DNA of 64,000 bases from Epiperipatus broadwayi (lineage: Eukaryota > Onychophora > Udeonychophora > Euonychophora > Peripatidae): the NCBI GenBank assembly GCA_028023455.1, contig JAQFVV010006271.1, positions 813,795-877,794 of the forward strand. The letters run 5' to 3'. The stretch's first letter is position 1. The number at the start of each line of letters is the position of its first letter. Positions 12,787 to 25,560 of the stretch are shown here, piece by piece. A model generated the notes under the pieces. The model saw only the letters and a program-made list of their open reading frames with translations, had not been told where the DNA came from and searched no databases. The position numbers and the translations under genes are program-made.

Positions 12787-14353
12787 TATAGGTAGGGAAA
12801 CTACCAGAAGTACTGAGTTTGAACATGTTATATTGGTTCCACAATACACATTCTGAAACAACACATCTGATGCTACATTAGTAAACATTTCTTTAAGCAC
12901 GGGGATCAGGGAGATACAAGAGACTCATTTACTTTATTTTAGAGTTAGTCATCTAATAACAATAAATCTAGACATTTATATATATTTAAATAATTGAGGA
13001 GATACTATTCTGAATGTGTGTTGAACAAATAAGTACATGACAGTAAATATATGCTTTGAAATTATTTTAATGAATACATTTAATAATAATGAACTTCTGG
13101 TAGTGGTATTATTATCCCGATACCCTTTATATTTACAAAATCAGGTACAATTATTTATTAATACAATTTAGCTACCTGAATGCTTGGGATAAGTGTTTAC
13201 AAGATCATGCTGCCAAGAATTTAATATCTTTTGCGATGTGAGAGTTTAAATCAGAAAATAATAATCATGGTTGTGGACATATAAATTTATTCAAGTAAAT
13301 GATAGAATTACCTTACAGAAAGAATTAATTACAGGTGGACATTGATCTGAGAGCGAATTCATGCTGGGTAATGTAAAGACAGCATTATACTTGAAATACT
13401 AAAATTAATTACGAAGAAACATGTGGTACATTTAGAGATACAATGTGAAGGTGGCAGTACATTGAAACTGCAGAGCCAGTGGATAAATTTAAAATGACGG
13501 GCTGGCATTTTCCATAGGCCCAAAAAGTAAAGTGGTCACATTAGCATCATCAGGTGTAAGGGACCATGCCACAATTATTCCCTGACTTATGACAGATGTT
13601 AAGTCCTCTGGAAACATTTCTTATGTCTGCTTATATAAGATGAGAATGCAATATTCACTGTTGATCGGGGTTATCCAAGGCTTGAAGATGGATTATCGCA
13701 TCTTTAAACTGCCACATATCTATCTAACAGAAGTATCAATTCAGACTTACTTTTAAAATTAAATTTGAAATTTATGACTCGGTCTCCCAATACCAACCTT
13801 TAATAAATTAACTTATTTTGCCCTCAAATAAATGTAATTAGTGGATTTGTTGAAATACACTAGCTTTATTATTAAAATTCAAAAGCAGGTTTGATAAGGG
13901 AATTTATAAGTTTGGGATTGTTATTTTAAGAATTAATATGTCCACCACCTACTTCATGGTAGACTCTTGCATTTACAATAAGGGAAACAAGAATGCATAT
14001 CAATTAATATAGAACTAACTTGAACAAAATAATTTAACATGAGTAAAATATCAATAATATGACTTGCAGGACACATATCCATTATTTCATGTAATCATTT
14101 ATTCTCTAGAAAATTATGGTGATTTCCGAGCTGACCAGCCAACATAAGTACATAAAAGAGATCTACAATTTGATCACTACACAGTATGGCAACCGTTTTA
14201 ATTATTATTTACATTTAAAGATTGGCTGAGTCCAGTCAGAAATCTTATAGGCATGCTATTACTAAAGTAAAAATGCAAAACAGAAATATATACCCAAGAA
14301 AGTAGAGAAGTGTCAGGTAAGCTAAATTATTAGAAGAGATTTACAGAGTTTAG

Positions 14354-14435
14354 ATTACATTCATATCGGCCATTCAAGCCAATTGTGCAAATGCTTTGCG
14401 AGTGTTAAATAATAAATGGCCGATATGAATGTAAT
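14354..14435. mobile_element. 82-bp element with perfect 21-bp terminal inverted repeats
   Basis: The ends ATTACATTCATATCGGCCAT and its exact reverse complement bracket a ~40-bp centre. The element is absent at the matching place of tandem unit 1. It resembles a very small MITE. No clear target duplication is visible. Confidence 0.65.
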
Positions 14436-15543
14436 TACAAATTGTATACAGACGCTATAAAAATAAATGCTTATTTATATATAGAGTTTAGATTAATAAG
14501 TATATTTTAAAAGTACACAATTTATAAAGTTTAGCTATAGCTTGGAAATAGAAATTTAGAGTACTTTAAAGGCCTTGGGTACAGGTACTTGTTTTATATG
14601 GAGATGAATTTTCACATTTCAAATTAGTTGCATATTGTCCATTTAGTTTATAACAGCAGTTTCCCTTTCATAGCACTCACGTGATGGTATTTATTTTGAT
14701 ATTGATGGTAGCTTTCCATCTATCTTGAAAGCAGATTTGCATTACTCAACTTCTGAAAGGCACATGTGGAGGTTCGGGCATTTGACTGACCATTTCTGGA
14801 GGAGAATAGCTCTGTTGCTTTCTACTCAAACACTTTAAAATATTCCTCTCTATGAAAAATTAATTTCTGATGATCAGAAGCATGCGAATCAAATCAGGAT
14901 TCGCAAGACTCAAGCCAAAGAAAATCACAACCAATTAAATTAATTTTTGTCCTTTTATACTGACCATGTTTTATTTTTTATCTTTCAATTTTCAGGTCGA
15001 TATTTTCCCCTAGGAGAATCAATGCATTAGTCAAGAATTGAAGATTTTAATTAAATCAGAAAACTACATTTTCTATTGTTAAGCTTTGTTTTTACACCTT
15101 TTAACATTTCACAGCAATTAAAACTTTTAGGAAATTTTTTTCTAATTAATCCATTATCTCCTGCAAACCATGACTTGCAAAATTTCAAATACACAGGGGA
15201 TTTATAATTTATTTTTACATTTTTAAAATTAAAATCGAGTTTCAAAGTTAATATTTTAAAATAAGATTTTAAAAAATTAGAAATAAATGAATGAAAGTTT
15301 ATAACTTAAAATAAAATAGATAAAGCTATATAAACATTATATAACTAAAAAAAAAGAATTTTGAAATTATATCAAAATATTTTAATTTACTGTTTAAATC
15401 TGTAAACAAAGTGTGTGCGCATTTACAGCAAATTTGACAGATGCTTATATATTTAATACCATTACACGCACAATTCAATACCAAAAGTTTAAATTTAGGT
15501 AGGATAAAGGTGATGGGCGAGAGATGATAGAAAAGGTGAAACT

Positions 15544-15565
15544 TAAGATTCGAATTCGAATCTTA
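15544..15565. repeat. 22-bp perfect palindrome at the end of tandem unit 2
   Basis: TAAGATTCGAA followed by its exact reverse complement. The matching site in unit 1 (near 12755-12780) has an imperfect form. Confidence 0.7.
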
Positions 15566-15589
15566 CTGTTTCAATGCGTATGACTACAA

Positions 15590-15945
15590 TATCAAATCCA
15601 AAAAGAGCTTCGAGTGTTCCATCATCAGTTTTTCAATGAAATGGAGAGTTGAATAGTTGGAAGAGCTGAGAAAATTGATGATTGTCCATTAAAGTTTGAG
15701 AAATTGCTATCTTAATATTGTATATATGTGTGGGTGTTTATGATCTGGCCCAGCTAATGAGTGATGGTTCTGCATGAAATACATATATTTGGATTATGTA
15801 CCTTTTTTGCATGTCCATGGTCATTTGTATTGGTTTCTTGAGATGTGGTGGAGAATAAATAGTCTGAAAAATTCTGAGTTCAAATCCATCTAATTACATA
15901 TATAAGAAACATTTAGTATAAACAAATTAAATACTGCCTTAGAAT
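15590..15945 (+). repeat. repeat family F copy
   Basis: Contains the full F landmark series: 'gttgaatagttggaagagctgag', 'tgtccattaaagtttgagaa', 'ttctgcatgaaat', 'tttcttgagatgtggtggag' and 'gactgaaaaattctgagttcaaatcc'-like. The last contains a good pol III B-box match (GAGTTCAAATCC). A tRNA-related SINE is possible but not shown. Confidence 0.65.
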
Positions 15946-17640
15946 AATAGCATGTTAATTATTAAAACCCTCATTAAAAAGTGGTTAAACTTTAAAATGC
16001 TAAATTAATAGGAAAGGTCATATACTAAGAATGATTTTTTTTGCTGTTGAAACCCTCAATGGGTAAAGGGTTAAGCAATATAACACTAAGTAATAGGAAA
16101 TTAATTCTAAAACCTCATTAAATAAAGTGTTTATTCCAGTACTGTGCTTGAAGGATCATTTACATTTTATCTCAAACAAATATTCTATGCAAAAATAAAA
16201 GAAAAAAGTTTTGTTAATTGATGGTAAAAATCAGTTTTGGAAAATGAAAAAAAGAAGGGGAATATAGTTGTATTAAAATTAATTAAATAGAAGTTTTATC
16301 CAACTATTTCAAAATGAATAAGTTTATAGTACTAACAATGACAATATTAATATTTTATTATTTTCTCTGTCTTTCTATATCCAATTGTGATGAATAATCA
16401 TAATTTTTTTATGTGTTTATCAAAAAGAACAGATTTTTCTAGTAATTGTAAAAAGATTTTTTTTCTTTACTTAACCTGTTTATTGATAGAAACATTATGG
16501 TATCTGAATGAAAGAAATTAAGTCTGAAGCATATAAAAATGCTGGCAGAAGCTCAACAGTTAATCCAGTTTGCATTTGAAGAGGACAGGAGCATTGTCTC
16601 ACAAATTTTTATTATAAAAATCAGTACAACATGCATATATGCATTAGAAATTGAAAGTAAGAAGGTCCATAATATAACTCAAATACACAATGGTTTTGTA
16701 CATATATATGATAAATATTAAACAAATGGCTTGTTGAGAAATTTAAGCAGAACATCTTTCATCTGCATGGATTCCATAGAAGAAGAAAGTAAAATGTCTT
16801 GCTGAATAACCTAGCATTGAAAAAGAAACCTAATTTTTCTCATTCTAGTTCTATTATATGTAAATAGTTAAACATGCCTTATCAAGGAAAAAGAAAACAA
16901 TTGACAGAAAATGATCAGCTATCCATGGACTGATCATTAGAGAAATGTTACAATCAGTTTATTAAATTTTGCAAAATGCATATTTATTTAAAAAAAAAAA
17001 AGAAAAACAATATGGATAAATCTGTGTGATTATAATCTGCATAGAAATAAATAGTGAGGTGAAGACTGATTTTTAAACTGTGATTAAATAAGAAATATGC
17101 AAACTCCATGAAAAGAAAAAAGCTTTCTTATTTGAAAAACTGTTTTTTTCTGAGACAAAGAACCAGATTCAAATACAAAAATATTAGGTACAAGAACTGA
17201 AGTAAGAAAATTTTTTTACTTTCACTATATTTGTGTATAAATATTTTTTCTCTATCTCTAAATTGTTATCAACTACGCTAATTTATTTCTCAATGATATA
17301 TGTACTTACTTTATAATTAGATGTATGTGCATTATATATATATATATATATATAATATGATTGTTGTAATGCTAATGATTTGAGAGGATGTAAATATCAA
17401 TTGCACGTTACCACTAAAATAAAACTGTTATTGTTATAACTGTTGTGCCTATATTCACTTTTCATTTGTGCATTTTATCAAGTGAATTAAATAGTATAAC
17501 ATTACCAGTTTCCAAAATTCTTAGAGCTATGATCTAGAGCTGTTTAGGATCTCTTCAAAGAATATAGGGTTATACCTGTGTTGCTAGTGGCACCACTCTG
17601 GTTTTTAATAATATGTTTTCCCAGAGGCAATAAATATTGT
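15946..17640. other. AT-rich stretch, no supported gene
   Basis: No recognised repeat or gene. A 60-codon ORF at 16539-16721 (start MLAEAQQLIQFAFEEDRS) has no visible support. A (TA)n microsatellite lies at about 17333-17354. Confidence 0.5.
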
Positions 17641-17644
17641 AGTA

Positions 17645-18893
17645 TACTTAAATAAATATATAAAATATATACATTCTTCCTTTTTCTTTTCAAAACTTGT
17701 TTATTCAATATTTTACTATAATTTTATTTTTTCCATCATAACAATGTTTCAACTACATTCTATAGTCATTATCAAGTTTCCCTAAACAAAATAAATAAAA
17801 CAAAATAAACATAAAAATAATAACAAATAATAAAATATTAATACATCATAAATATACATAATATTCAAATAAAACCATAATATTATTACATTTACAAATA
17901 TAATTATTTATCTCTTCCTTAAAATTCCTATATAATTTAATATTACTCCCATCCAACTTTATTATCTATTCTCTAAATCTCTACCCATTAACATTCCTTT
18001 TAACACCATTCCTATATTATCTTATTTTTATTTATTAACATTCTATTTAATATTGGTTTATATTGATCAATATATGTTTCTTCTTTTATTATTCTCTCTT
18101 TAAATTTTTTAACACATTCTAACCAATATTAAATAGAATATTAATAAATAAAGATAAGAAAATAAGATAATATAGGAATGAAGGATGTTCCAACTTTATT
18201 ATCTGTTCTCTAAATCTCTATCCATTAACATTCCTTTTAATACCCTTTATTATCTATTCTCTAAATCTCTACCCATTAACATTCCTTTTAATACCCTTTA
18301 TTATCTATTCTCTAAATCTCTACCCATTAACATGTCTTTTAACACCCTTCAATCCTATATTATCTTATTTTCTTCTCTTTATTTATTAACATTCTATTTA
18401 ATATTGGTTAGAATGTGTCAAAAAATTTAGAGAGAAAATAATAAAAGAGGAAACATATATTGATCAATATAAACCAATATTAAATGGAATGTTAATAAAA
18501 AAAAAGATAATATAGGAATGGAAGGGGTTAAAAGGAATGTTAATGGGTAGAGATTTAGAGAATAGGTAATAAAGTTGGATGGGAGTAATATTAAATTATA
18601 TAGGTATTTTAAGAAACAAATAAATAATTATATTTGTAAATGTAATAATATTGTAGTTTTATTTGAATATTATGTATATTTATGATGTATTAGTATTTGA
18701 TATTTAGTTATTATTTTTATATTTATTTTGTTTTATTTTATTTTATTTTGTTTAGGGAAACTTAATAATGACTATAGAATGTAGTTGAAACGTTGTTATG
18801 ATGGAAAAAATAAAATTATAGTAAAATATTGAATAAACAAGTTTTGAAAAGAAAAAAGAAGAATGTATATATTTTATATATTTATTATGTTGG
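17645..18893. mobile_element. 1.25-kb foldback element with long inverted arms
   Basis: The outer 200-300 bp on each side are near-perfect reverse complements ('cattcttcctttttcttttcaaaacttg' at the left; its complement at 18835-18870). They include 'tttcaactacattctatagtcattatcaag'. Further inverted segments are nested inside, for example around 'ttaacattctatttaatattgg'. The inner left part holds a 51-bp tandem repeat (about 18195-18350, three full copies plus part of a fourth; core 'ctctaaatctctacccatta'). No transposase is encoded. The AGTCATTATCA core also occurs in the smaller foldback elements at 32.6 and 56.6 kb, which may be relatives. Confidence 0.75.
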
Positions 18894-20798
18894 TGCTATA
18901 ATTTAAAAAGAACAAAAAAAAAATGAAAAGTTGTATATATAATTTTGTTTATACTTAAATAGTATGAGTTTATACTCATATAATGAGCAGGCAATATTAT
19001 TATGTGTAGTTAACATTATAAACAATAAGCTGTAAGCTGGTAATGTTCCTCAGTATGCTCACAATAGTTAATGATTGGGCTAATAAATCAGTTATAGTCG
19101 TGACCAAAAGTAGTTATGATTACATATATGCCACTATGTGATTGAGGAGATAATGGTACAACACAAATATAGTTAAAAACTGTACTAAAATCAGGTATAA
19201 TAACCATTCAAAATTTTTCCCAGCACTGTTCAAACTGTATTTCATATTGGCATTAAAAGGATTAACATCGTAGGTGTAGATTTGATTGTGAATAATATAT
19301 TCAAGCTTTGACGCTAAGTGCAATTATGGTGTTTAATAGAAAAAGTTGGTCTATTGTTTTCAGTGATGATTCACATACTTGGAGAGTAATGTGTGTCTAT
19401 ATATATATATAATGAGAGACTCAGTATATCTTTGTCATCTTGTTCCATAACTTAAAAGAGTATGAAATATCTGTTTGAAGAGAACTTGGAAAAAAGTTGA
19501 TCGGTAATATAGGCACATGCATATATAAATTTATATACACTCTCCATTTAATATACATATACAATGCATACATCTAGATTTTATATGCGTTTGATCAATC
19601 CTAAAATACATTTACATATTTATTGCATATAACTAATGGTAATGTAAAACCACTTTTTTAAATTGATAACCCATTGCATATATTTTTTTAAAGAACAGTA
19701 AAAAAAAGATAGACTCATTGCGATTGACAATTATGAAATGGTAGGGTTTTGTATAGTTTTCCATCTTTGCTTGGTTCTTTAGCTAAGAAAAATTAGATAG
19801 TAATTACCAAATAATGTTGAATACACAGATACTTAAAACATTTGATACCAATGAAAATAATTTTATTTGACCATATTCTTATCTTAGGTCATAAGTATGG
19901 AAAGTGTAATGTCATATCTCTGTACTATGAGACCCATTTATCTACTATATTTGCTATATACTTAAGAGATTATTATGATATTCAAATTGACAATTGAAGG
20001 CCAAATGACTTCTAACAGCCTCCACTCCTCAAATAACGAATAGTGAAGAAGTGAATGTCCTCATAGCTTACCAATTTTTATGGTGAGGTTTTTAGTATTT
20101 CTTCATTATTTTAGTCTAAAGATAAAAAGTTAAATAAAAATTCATAATCCAATTTTGAATACTAGCCTGAAAAAATTTTTAAACTGTTTAGTGAATAGAT
20201 AATACAAATGTATAAATAAGTTAAAAAAATTACATGAAGATAATTGTACGATAGCGACTTAAATTAATGTAAACTATTGAAACAAAATATTCTAGATTTT
20301 CCTAGATATGGATTCACACATAAGGTCCGAGACATGGAAAATAGCTGAGCAATATACTTTGGTGAGATTAAGTGAGGTTTTTAACAGAAAAGTGCATATT
20401 TTTTTTATGATACCATCAATTATTAATTTCTATTGCCAGATTTATTTTTGATAAATAGCGGGAAACTTTTTCTTTCGTTTAAAATCGTCAACCATTAAAT
20501 TTAAATATTGATAGTATAATAATTTCCCTGTCAAACGAATTTATAATGATTGATATAATAACTATACAAATATTTTCAATTATTAAAAAACCTTTGTTTA
20601 TTAAATACTAACTCATGTTTACATTTTTATTTGTAAATCAGCATAAAGAATAAATTAATTATGAAAAAAGTCGTTACAAAAACTCTTTTATGATTAAACA
20701 AAAAAAAAAAAACTGGGATAAACCTTTATAAGTATTTCTTTTTAAAATTAAATCAAGATTAATTAAATGAAAATTAAAAACATAGTCTCATAATTAAA

Positions 20799-21161
20799 TT
20801 ATTGTGAAGTTTGCAAAAGGTCCAGCATGCTAACATCAACAACATCTGATCTCATTTGAAGACGGTGATTCTGTTCACATTCAACAACATATTCTCTCAT
20901 TTCCGAAAATGTATGCGGATTTAATTCACACTTCATCCACTTAACGGCTTCTTCCGCCATCTGCGAACATTTGATTATGATTTGAGGTACTTCGCAAGCA
21001 GCAATCAAGAACGCGTAATAAGCTAGCATGATTTCGGTCTCCTTAGCATACTTTTTTGTGAGATAATGAAAATATCTTCTACTGTTAGCTTCAATGGGTA
21101 GTACTCCGTAATGTGTACACGCATCAAAAATAAGTATGAAAGGATGGGTTGATTCAGTCAT
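20799..21161 (-). CDS. small conserved ORF, 120 aa, paralogue 1 (unknown function)
   Basis: A complete minus-strand reading frame from ATG at 21161 to TAA. I do not recognise the family. The protein is probably soluble and helical, with no signal peptide or membrane segment. It is rich in Tyr, Glu and Cys. Conserved blocks shared with the second copy are DACTHYG at residues 13-19, PIEA.SRRYF at 22-31, LAY.AFL.AA at 45-54, KW..CE at 74-79 and CEQN at 94-97. By eye the two proteins share about 50% identity, and many differences are conservative (V/I/L, Y/F, S/T, D/E). That pattern, with both frames open, suggests selection on the protein. Bases before the ATG (ttgcttaatta) are shared too. A minus-strand AATAAA (plus 20597-20602), matched at 45307-45312, could serve as polyadenylation signal. 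It could also be a single exon or a relic of a larger gene. Existence as a gene is likely; function unknown. Confidence 0.62.
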   Translation of the reverse strand: MTESTHPFILIFDACTHYGVLPIEANSRRYFHYLTKKYAKETEIMLAYYAFLIAACEVPQIIIKCSQMAEEAVKWMKCELNPHTFSEMREYVVECEQNHRLQMRSDVVDVSMLDLLQTSQ

Positions 21162-24100
21162 CTCTATAATTAAGCAATCGAACTTTAAAGTTCAATAAAA
21201 ATCTTTTTTTATAATATGACGTTCGTTAAATATAGCTTTGATACTGATGGCAAAATTTGCATAAATTTATATAGAAATTATTAATGTATGTAAATTTAGA
21301 TTTTACTGCTATTCACTAAAAATAATTTTAAATATTTAAATTAAAGATTTACATTTTCTATTGCTTTCTTTATCCCATGCTAGAGCAGTATGAAGAGAAA
21401 TAGGGAAAATAATTTTTCTCCCAGCTTAGTTCTTTTAAGATCATTCTATACGTATTTTACGAGATGTTAAAAGATTTGTCAGTGTTTTCCACTTTGTATA
21501 TGAAATGAGGGAGCGAAAATTTCCCCACTGCTTGATTTTTTTGTTCTTATCTACTATGCAACTATTGCTAATATTTTATATATTTAATCTCTTTCACATA
21601 TTATAACAGCAGAAAGAGAGAAAATGGAGAATCTGACTCAATTTAGTATAAAGGACAAGTATAAATAGAAGCATGAGTAAAGAAGTCAAATTCATTTATT
21701 TATCCAATCATACAAATATGTTTAATTTTTGAGCACTATGTTAATTGGGATATATTTCTAATGTGTGCTCTGCTAAGTTTCTTTACTCTTTACATTTAGA
21801 CTATGATGGCTAAGACTAGATTCTAAGAATGGATTTTAATTGTTATATTAGTAGTGTAAGCAACTAGCTTTCTGACCGCTTTAAACAAGCTTTTCTAATG
21901 CGAAGAAAGCTTTAAACTATCTCTATAAAAAAACTCCCACATCCCCAAACTAGTTTTACATTATTGGCTCTTCTCTCCTCGATGAGGCGTTAGAAGATTT
22001 AGACACTAGATTCAAAACACCAACTCATTGCCAGCATTTAACTAACACTTAACTATTAAATAGAAACTCCGAAATTTTCAGACATTAATATATCTTCAAA
22101 TCCAGATATCTAACTTAAAAATCTATATGGGCCTGAATAAACATCAGCCAACCCACATTAACAACCACAGCAATAATGTAAAAGAAAAAAAAGTCATATA
22201 TCACATGACTCAAATCTCCAAGCTTGCATCACTAACATAATAAGCAACAAAACTGGGCTCTGAACAACTTTCTATATAATGAAGAGATTAAACGGCTCTA
22301 TCAAAAAACTTCACATTTCCATCCACAATAATTATTACTATGAGACTTAATTTCAAAATAAGATATGTAAATAGATAAACAATGAGAAAATAAAATGAGA
22401 AGATAAGAATTAAAACAATTTATCTAATAAATATAAGAATGTAGAAAATAAAGAAGAATAAATAAATAAATAAATAATAGATATGATAGTTGTACAATTT
22501 AAAACTGTTTACAGCATTGTTCTATGGAAAATTTTATTTAGAATATTTCTCTAATGTTTCCTACTATTTTCACAATAAATAAATAAATAAATTAAAAAAT
22601 TTTAAATAGTTTTGTGCAGAAAATCATTTGTCATGGTCCAGATTTATCAATAATTGTTTAAATAAAGATACATTTACAAAATCTTATTCCTAAATCATTC
22701 TTCACTCGTGTTGTATTGTATCCATGATATTCTGTTGTGAAAGTTCATTATAAATATGAGAAAGAATTTAAATAAACTTCTATTTTCAAATAATTTCTTT
22801 CATTATGGAATAAAATATTCTCAAAATATCTGATCTCTAAAATAAATTACATCAGGGTAATGAAAGATATATAAATATCATGTTCATAGGATATTGTTTT
22901 GGGAATGTTAATTAAATAATGGAACTAATTTATTTATTGATTTCTGTCATCCCTACTTTATAATGCCATATTTAATATAAATGTAAACTATATTTTTCAT
23001 TAATCAAATTAAAAAATTAAATCTAACCAATTTCAACAAAAAGTTAATTTAATTCAATATAAAAATAATACCTTTAATGACATTATTTCATTGATTATTT
23101 GATAAATGTATATTTAGTCATAAATAGAAATTAAAATGTACCTAAATAATACTTAATATTTATAATTGTTTTTTTTTTTTAAATTTAAATCCAGAATGTT
23201 ACCCTTATGGTTAGTTTGTTGTCACCATTATATCATCATATCATATTTGACAAAATTTGACTTGTGATTAAGTAAATAAAATTAACATAACACTTATCCT
23301 TTTGATAAGTTATTTAGTGTTCATAACATCCTTTGTCCGAATGTATCTTCACTTCCACCATAATAAAAATATAACACATCCTATCAGAATTGTAAATTGA
23401 GTGGGGATTTATCAATGTTCAAGTGTTTCAAGTTGGGTTAGAGGTTTTACTTGTAAATCAGTCATGAAAAGGATCTTAAATCGTCATTATCTATCCTCCC
23501 CAATTGAGGAAAGTATAGTTAATGAAAAAAAGCTTTCATCAAATTGTTATTCTACTGGAGATATTATACATAGTCTTGATTGTAAAATATTAAATCTTTT
23601 ATTTTCTAAACAGTATTTGTTACCTTTTCACATTTGTTCTTGCTGATGTATATATTAAAGCGAATATTAGGATTCATGTTTTTGTTGGTTCTAAAATCGA
23701 TTATCATGAATGACAGTGAATACATTTTTATATATCGATATTTTACTTACGTATTATTTATTTTAAAATAAAAATAGTGGATTAATATTATATTTTTAAT
23801 AATAAAGGTATTATTTGTAATAAATTTTTTTTACAAGAGAATAAATGAAATTGCTGCGGTATGGGTGTGTGTTTGCTTCGGCTCAATATCACATATATTT
23901 TTATTCATTCCACACTCATTATTAAAATTTACAGTCGAAGTAAAAGTTGTGCTGCAGTATTTTTATAACAATGCGTCCTTAAAATTGCAATTGTTTTGAT
24001 AAATTGATCTCACTAAAGAAATCAATGTAATTTTTTAAAATAATTATTTACCTTCACTAATTTTCGAGATTGTGGCTATCAATATAAATTTGAAAGATCT

Positions 24101-25219
24101 CATAAGATAAGGTCAGTACTTCTATGTGATGACCAGATAGACGTTGTACATTATTTTCAATTTTTTTCAATTAGCCAGTTCAATTTTTTAATTAGCCTGG
24201 AAAAAAATGTCAAAATCTTCACCAAACTAATAATTGATAAAACTTTCTTCTTTACAAAAAATCAACATCCAAACATCTTTTTCCTAAGATAGATGACTTA
24301 AAAGTTGTACTGTCTTTTAATACAAATAAATATATTATCAACCTTTTCATTATTGCTTTACTGATTTGATTGCAAGATGTGTTTCTCATAGTGACTCAAC
24401 TACAGCTGTTATTTCTATTATGCACTACTAAAAGCCAATCCATGAAATGTATTTTATTTATAATACAGTATGTTTTCCCTCTCAAATTCGTGTTTTTTAA
24501 ATTCTCACAATAAAAAACGGGAGTATCAATACATTATAGCAGGGAGCAGCCAAGTCCTTCGGAAATTTGAATATTAAAAAAAGAAACCTTTAACTTACAA
24601 GGACTTATTTAACATAGACTATATATATATATATATTGAAGCAGTTGACCTGATACTCAGATCAAGTTTCACAGCCCACTCAGAATCTCCCACCACCAAA
24701 CCATATTCAAATTCCATCCTTACGCATGTATATATATTTATTAATGCATATATTTTATATTTAAACTAATAAAGGGATAATTGACGTAGATATATATAAA
24801 AATATCTTAAAATGATTAATTTTAATAAGTGAATATTTTTTTTTTGTTATTTTAATTCATGTGCGTGCGTAATGGGTGTCTATATATTATAAGAGATGGG
24901 AGATTATTGCTAAAATATATTTTTAAATAAAAATTTGTATATTTAATGTATATGTAAGTTATATCTAATATATTATTTATTTAAGTTGTGGCGGTCAGAA
25001 GAATTGAAGGTGACGCAATCCTTGTCATAAGATTCTCAAATATAACTAAGACAATTGCCGGAAACCCATTTATCCATCTAAAACTTATTTCTTATAATAA
25101 TGTAAAAATCCTTTAATGGAAATTTATCCATTTTCTGTTTTAAAATCACAAGACTACATTTAAAACAATCATGCGAGAAACTTTTGACAGGATTGCATTG
25201 TTTTAAATTTTATTCCAAC

Positions 25220-25560
25220 AAAAGATGCATCCGGTCAGAAACTACAGATCTGCTAAGTAGATAAAGTGCCTCGGGTCTGGCAGCTAAGTGCTTTCTAACA
25301 TCATCAGAAAAAAGAGTAGAAATGCTGCTGGATCTGAACCCAGTAAAGAGGAGAGCTAATTTTAAGTTACTGTTGCTAAGCCTATTCCAGATCGGTCGTT
25401 CCCAGAATGTCTGAGTAGAAAAGGGACTTCAAGCCACCGTTCCCCTTTACCTGAGACGATCTCCTTATCATGCTGAGCTGGAGTGACATCATGCCACTAG
25501 TGCCTGACTTGATGCCCATCCAAAGAAGAATGCATTCCTGCATACCTTGAAGACATCACT
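25220..25560. other. GC-richer block, possibly SINE-derived
   Basis: Stands out from its AT-rich surroundings. It contains 'gctggatctgaacccag', a loose pol III B-box-like sequence, and no long ORF. A repeat or non-coding origin is a guess from composition only. Confidence 0.25.

Larger units (their letters stand above)
12787..15577 (+). repeat. 2.79-kb tandem unit 2
   Basis: Second head-to-tail copy, starting 'ggtagggaaactaccagaagtactgag' and ending 'taagattcgaattcgaatcttactg', directly abutting unit 1. It is longer because of an 82-bp hairpin element (14354-14435) and about 110-140 extra bases near 14110-14250. Divergence from unit 1 is substantial (by eye around 20-25%), so the duplication is old. 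Confidence 0.7.

Noticed and set aside
23401-23646. 81-codon plus-strand ORF in the shared segment
   Set aside because: The copies at 47.7 and 55.6 kb have stops and frameshifts in this frame.
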